The notes beneath the pieces are model-generated. The model saw nothing but the letters and a program-made list of their open reading frames with translations. It had not been told where the DNA came from and did not search any database. Shown piece after piece: positions 60,839 to 64,000 of a stretch of DNA of 64,000 nt. The stretch comes from Nematopogon swammerdamellus (Eukaryota; Arthropoda; Insecta; Lepidoptera; Adelidae): contig OX336351.1 in the NCBI GenBank assembly GCA_946902875.1, positions 3,593,761 through 3,657,760 of the forward strand. Direction: 5' to 3'. The stretch's first letter is position 1; the number at the start of each line of letters is the position of its first letter. A program made the position numbers and the translations under genes.

Positions 60839-61880
60839 GTACCGTAAAACGGGGTGAACAGAAACCACTTTGGACTTTTGAACCTGAATATCTTCCTAGT
60901 TTGTTGAGTAAAGCCTTTGAAAAATACCTCACAAGTCGAGTCTTTATTCGTAGAATGTGTTTCTAGTCATCCCATTGCAGCATTTGCATTATTGTTCCTA
61001 AAAAAAAATTATTTCCGTCATGTTTCTTGTTACCCGAAAATGGGGTGAATAGAAACGTCATATGGGTTGAATGGAAACATTGCATACATTGAATATTGAT
61101 ATATATATATTTTTTATTAAAACAATAGAGCTATTGCTTTAAGGTTTTTTATTTTATAAAAAAGATTAAGTAAGATATCAAAATACACAAACAAAATAGG
61201 TTTGCAGCATTTCACGCGATACCTCCGCCCGAGCTCTCTTGATATTTTGTGCGTATCGCTCCGATATTTTCTGCTTATGGCGTTTCAGGAAACTGATGGA
61301 GAAGTCTCTTCCGGGAAGATTATTTTTAAACTTCGGGCAATTTACTCCTTTTTTGTCCAAATAGTGTTTTACTATTAGACGAACGTCGAATTCATCCATT
61401 GGGTAGCCCCATTCAGAACATATGTTGAGATTATCTATGACATGTTCTTCTATCTCTTCTGCGAGAACCGTTTGCCCTCCCTTTTTTTTTCAGGACTCGC
61501 GTCGCATGTCTGTACAGAACAGAGTAGTGAATGTTATGTTTTTCAGCAGCACACCGATATGAAAAACCATTATCCTTTATGTCTTTCAGAGCCGCTTCTA
61601 TGTCTTCTTTCTTGTGCGACAATTGCCGTTTTCCGCGTGGGTCGGGTTTGTACTTTCTAGGCATACTGAAGGCCAAGAAAGACAGGTTACATACTGAAAA
61701 AAAAACAAACAAAATATCCTGTTTTATACACCCTTAATATCGTTTCTTTTCACCCTATCACTCGTTTCTAATCACCCCATCACTTGTTTCTAGACACCCC
61801 AATAACTTGTTTCTATTCACCCCATATAACCTCAAAATGGCATCGTCTCACCAAAAGCAAAATATCTTCAAAAATAACTA
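60839..61880 (-). mobile_element. Tigger/pogo-like DNA transposon, internally deleted
   Basis: Left edge 'taccgtaaaacggggtgaac' begins with TA. Seven copies of a 15-bp motif close to 'ggggtgaatagaaac' lie near the ends: plus at 60851, 61042, 61064; reversed at 61742, 61764, 61786, 61809. Between them is a broken transposase N-terminus. The right TIR was not found, and the DDE catalytic part is absent, so this is a dead derivative. Confidence 0.8.
61178..61664 (-). pseudogene. Tigger/pogo-like transposase, DNA-binding part, frameshifted
   Basis: From ATG 61664 (MPRKYKPDPRGKRQL) comes a psq/HTH domain (EDIEAALKDIKDNGFSYRCA), a linker, and then a CENP-B-type HTH part: 'LAEEIEEHVIDNLNICSEWG' near 61430, 'DFSISFLKRHKQKISERYAQ' near 61290, 'KRARAEVSREMLQTYF' near 61210. 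The two halves are in different frames; the A-tract at 61482-61490 is nine long where eight would keep the frame. Known pogo-class transposases bind their ends with these domains. The stop at 61178 comes where the DDE domain should begin. Confidence 0.88.
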
Positions 61881-62749
61881 TGCTAGAACTCACCTCAGTT
61901 GTTAAGCTCTCCTGCAGACAGTGGCACTAGCGCTTTATATAACTTTCGTGGCACAGGATCATATACAGAAGCCGATACAGAACAAGTTTACTACATATAA
62001 AAAAGCCTAGATCGCAACACATGACATTAAATTTTTTTTTATTTAGCTCCGCAATGTTGGTACCGATCATTTTTGGGATACCAGGACGCAAAACATATTT
62101 TTCCTTCCTAAGTCCTTGGAGACCCGGCGGAAGCCAGAGGATACGCGCGGCGGGCTATCGGAGACCCGCTTGCGAGTCAACAGTTTTTAGGAAGGTAAGT
62201 ATAAAACTTTTATTCATTGAGGAAGTATTTTTTAAACTTAATTTAAACGCATTATCTGATTCTACGATTATCTGATCCCAGGGTTACGTATTAAAACCAG
62301 AAACTCTATAAATCTCACCACAATGTCTGTCTATCCGTCCGTCCGTCTGTCTTAGAGAGTGCTTAGCTTATCTTAACTTATCACTTAGCGGAATTATAAT
62401 TTAATTTTCCCGTCTAACTTTTTAGATGTCTGTTTATGTAATCTGCTGTATGTGTTGACGGCGCCTGACACCACAACTGATAAAGACAAACATTGTTTCC
62501 ATCAGATAATTATTTATCTTCACTTCCATCCAATAGATTGCTACGAAACCCTCGGTCTGCGAGTAATATTCGCACTTGGCCGATTTTTTTGTTTTTACCC
62601 GACTACGGCGAAGCCAAAATTAGGGTTAGGATTTTGGCAGTGTTTGTAAGTATGCATGTCAATATGTGTGTTCGTTTGCTTCCCCACAGAGCTTAACTTA
62701 ACCGATTTCAACATATGAGGCATTATAGTCCACGTGTCTTAATGCTAGC
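61881..62749. other. No gene seen; family A end
   Basis: 62540-62600 is a family A end (ctgcgagtaatattcgcact). The rest lacks supported features. Confidence 0.4.
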
Positions 62750-62837
62750 TTTAAAGCGTGACTCCATCTCATAAGAGGATGAGAATGGTAATGACATCAG
62801 AAAGTTTCCAAACTTATATCAAGCGAAACATCTTTTG
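62750..62837 (+). repeat. Flank shared with 54061-54150
   Basis: 'gactccatctcataagagga', 'gagaatggtaatgacatcag', 'atatcaagcgaaacatcttt' match the reverse complement of the sequence next to the SINE1 head at 53962-54060. Confidence 0.85.
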
Positions 62838-63155
62838 TCAGTCTCGGTAGCTCAGTGGTGCGGTCGGTTGACTGTCGGCCGGATCCTAAGCACACCTGGG
62901 CGCGGTCAGTGGATGGATGGGTGACCGCTCGACCGTTGGAGGCTGATCGCGGTTCATTTAGTGCGGAAAACTCCGCACTAAATGAAAGGTTGATTGAAAC
63001 GGCTATGTAAATAGTTCGTGTTTTCTGTCCAGTTCAGTATAGCCGGCACGACCGAAGGGAAGCACTGACATGGCACCTAGTTCATCAAGGTGTTATTGGC
63101 TGACATCACGGATGTAGTAGGTGATGTAGCCACGCGTGCAAGTGTCCAAAAAAAA
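62838..63155 (+). mobile_element. SINE1, nearly complete
   Basis: Head 'tcagtctcggtagctcagtg', long form with 'ctaagcacacctgggcgcgg', 'atggatgggtgaccgctcga', then a body with a ~80-bp internal deletion (ggttcatttagtgcggaaaa) and a tail at 63150. Confidence 0.9.
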
Positions 63156-63799
63156 TTGTGTTTTCAAAAATGTATACGTAGGTATTGGATTAGAACTAAA
63201 AGGTATTCAAAAAACAAAAATAAAAATGTTATAAAACCCAACTATAATAATCAAAAGAAATGACAAGTAAATTTAATCGAAAATGCTGTAGTCGGGCGTT
63301 TAGAAGAATTCAAACGGACAGGAACGCCGACTTTGTGGTCGGGTTTCATAAAATGTGTTCTTTTAATGTTTGTTAGTCTGCATGCAAAATGTGAATCTGG
63401 CATTTTATTATTTTTCATATTAAATTAGTGGAATTTCACAATATTTGTTCACATTTACGACAAAATATGAATGCTAATAACGCGTAAAATTTTAACGCAA
63501 TAATTTGGTAGCCGGAAATTTTTAATTTCATTACACCGTTTACATAATAATCGCTTCCTGAAATAGCCACTAGGTTGCTGAAAAACAATTTCCGAATTTT
63601 TCGACATTCTTAAGTAAATCGCCGAAAAAAAAACACCTCAAGTTTTCTTTTCCTACATTTTCCTATCTCTTGAATTTTTCTGTCGCCGAGGGATTTGAGT
63701 CGCCGAGCGGTCCAAACAAAACAGAAAAAGTGGCCAAGTATGAACTATATCTTTGCAAAGCTAGTTTTATATATCGGCGTAGATTGACGGTCAGTCAGT
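63156..63799. other. No gene seen
   Basis: AT-rich. A 99-codon frame from 63670 runs into the antisense of an RTE end and is not supported. Confidence 0.4.
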
Positions 63800-64000
63800 T
63801 AGCGTGTAAGCGTCCACTGCTGGACATACGCCTCTCCAATTTTCCTCCAGTCCTCCCGGCCTTCAGCGATATGGAACCACTGCTTTCCGCCGACGTACTT
63901 GATGTCGTCGTCCCACCTTGCGGGTGGTCTTCCCAAACTCCGTTTTCCTGTCCACGACTGCCAGTGTAGGACACGGTTACTCCAACGGTCGTCGTTTCTT
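63800..64000 (-). pseudogene. RTE-clade LINE C-terminus at the window edge
   Basis: On the minus strand: 'SLGRPPARWDDDIKYVGGKQ', 'WFHIAEGREDWRKIGEAYVQ' and 'QWT'. Same family as 16459-16590 but keeping the E-A-Y-V-Q-Q-W end. It continues beyond the window on the upstream side. Confidence 0.9.

Noticed and set aside
63670..63969. 99-codon plus-strand frame
   Set aside because: Its second half is the antisense of the RTE reverse-transcriptase end.

Overview
The window looks like lepidopteran (moth or butterfly) nuclear DNA that is almost entirely transposable elements. No complete host gene is visible. The assignment rests on recognising several repeat families common in Lepidoptera: short Helitrons ending in the 'cgcgggcaaaagctag' hairpin, a TIR repeat with 'ccggccaagtgcgagtcgg' ends, tRNA/5S-headed SINEs, and RTE- and Jockey/CR1-like LINE tails. 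The species was not determined. The density and nesting of elements would fit heterochromatin or a sex chromosome; that is inference.

Region by region. 1-9,700: Helitrons, LINE tails, a tandem segmental duplication with one copy split by a SINE, and a TIR element. 9,700-20,800: SINE and LINE relics, two foldback-ended elements in opposite orientation, a small RTE insertion with a 13-bp target duplication, and an (AATAG)n microsatellite. 21,165-21,795: a GC-rich array of six 105-bp units, each holding an ATG, a signal-peptide-like sequence and a splice-donor-like GT. It is the only strong hint of a host gene. 22,207-22,395: a TA-flanked MITE. 22,491-35,333: a full-length minus-strand Ty3/Gypsy retrotransposon with apparently identical 1,943-bp LTRs. 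Its 3' LTR holds a 5'-truncated Jockey-like LINE, and its gag gene holds a 5'-truncated LINE with a restriction-like endonuclease whose 640-codon remainder is intact. Removing that second insertion and one 6-bp target copy puts gag back into one 470-codon frame.

35,334-54,151: fragments of SINEs and LINEs, a 4 x 150-bp tandem array, a hAT-like MITE with an 8-bp target duplication, a decayed R4/Dong-like LINE, an array of 21-bp palindromic units with a 297-codon open frame, and two short Helitrons placed head to head. 54,152-58,235: a 4.1-kb Helitron with both termini, in which a relic of the helicase C-terminus lies between a 68-bp and a 136-bp minisatellite. 58,236-64,000: LINE and SINE relics, a Tigger/pogo-like transposon whose transposase is broken by a one-base change in an A-tract and which carries seven subterminal 15-bp repeats, and an RTE end at the window edge.

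The elements do not form a pathway. What the window offers is insertion history: several insertions have exact boundaries, target duplications or empty-site paralogues, so relative ages can be read directly.
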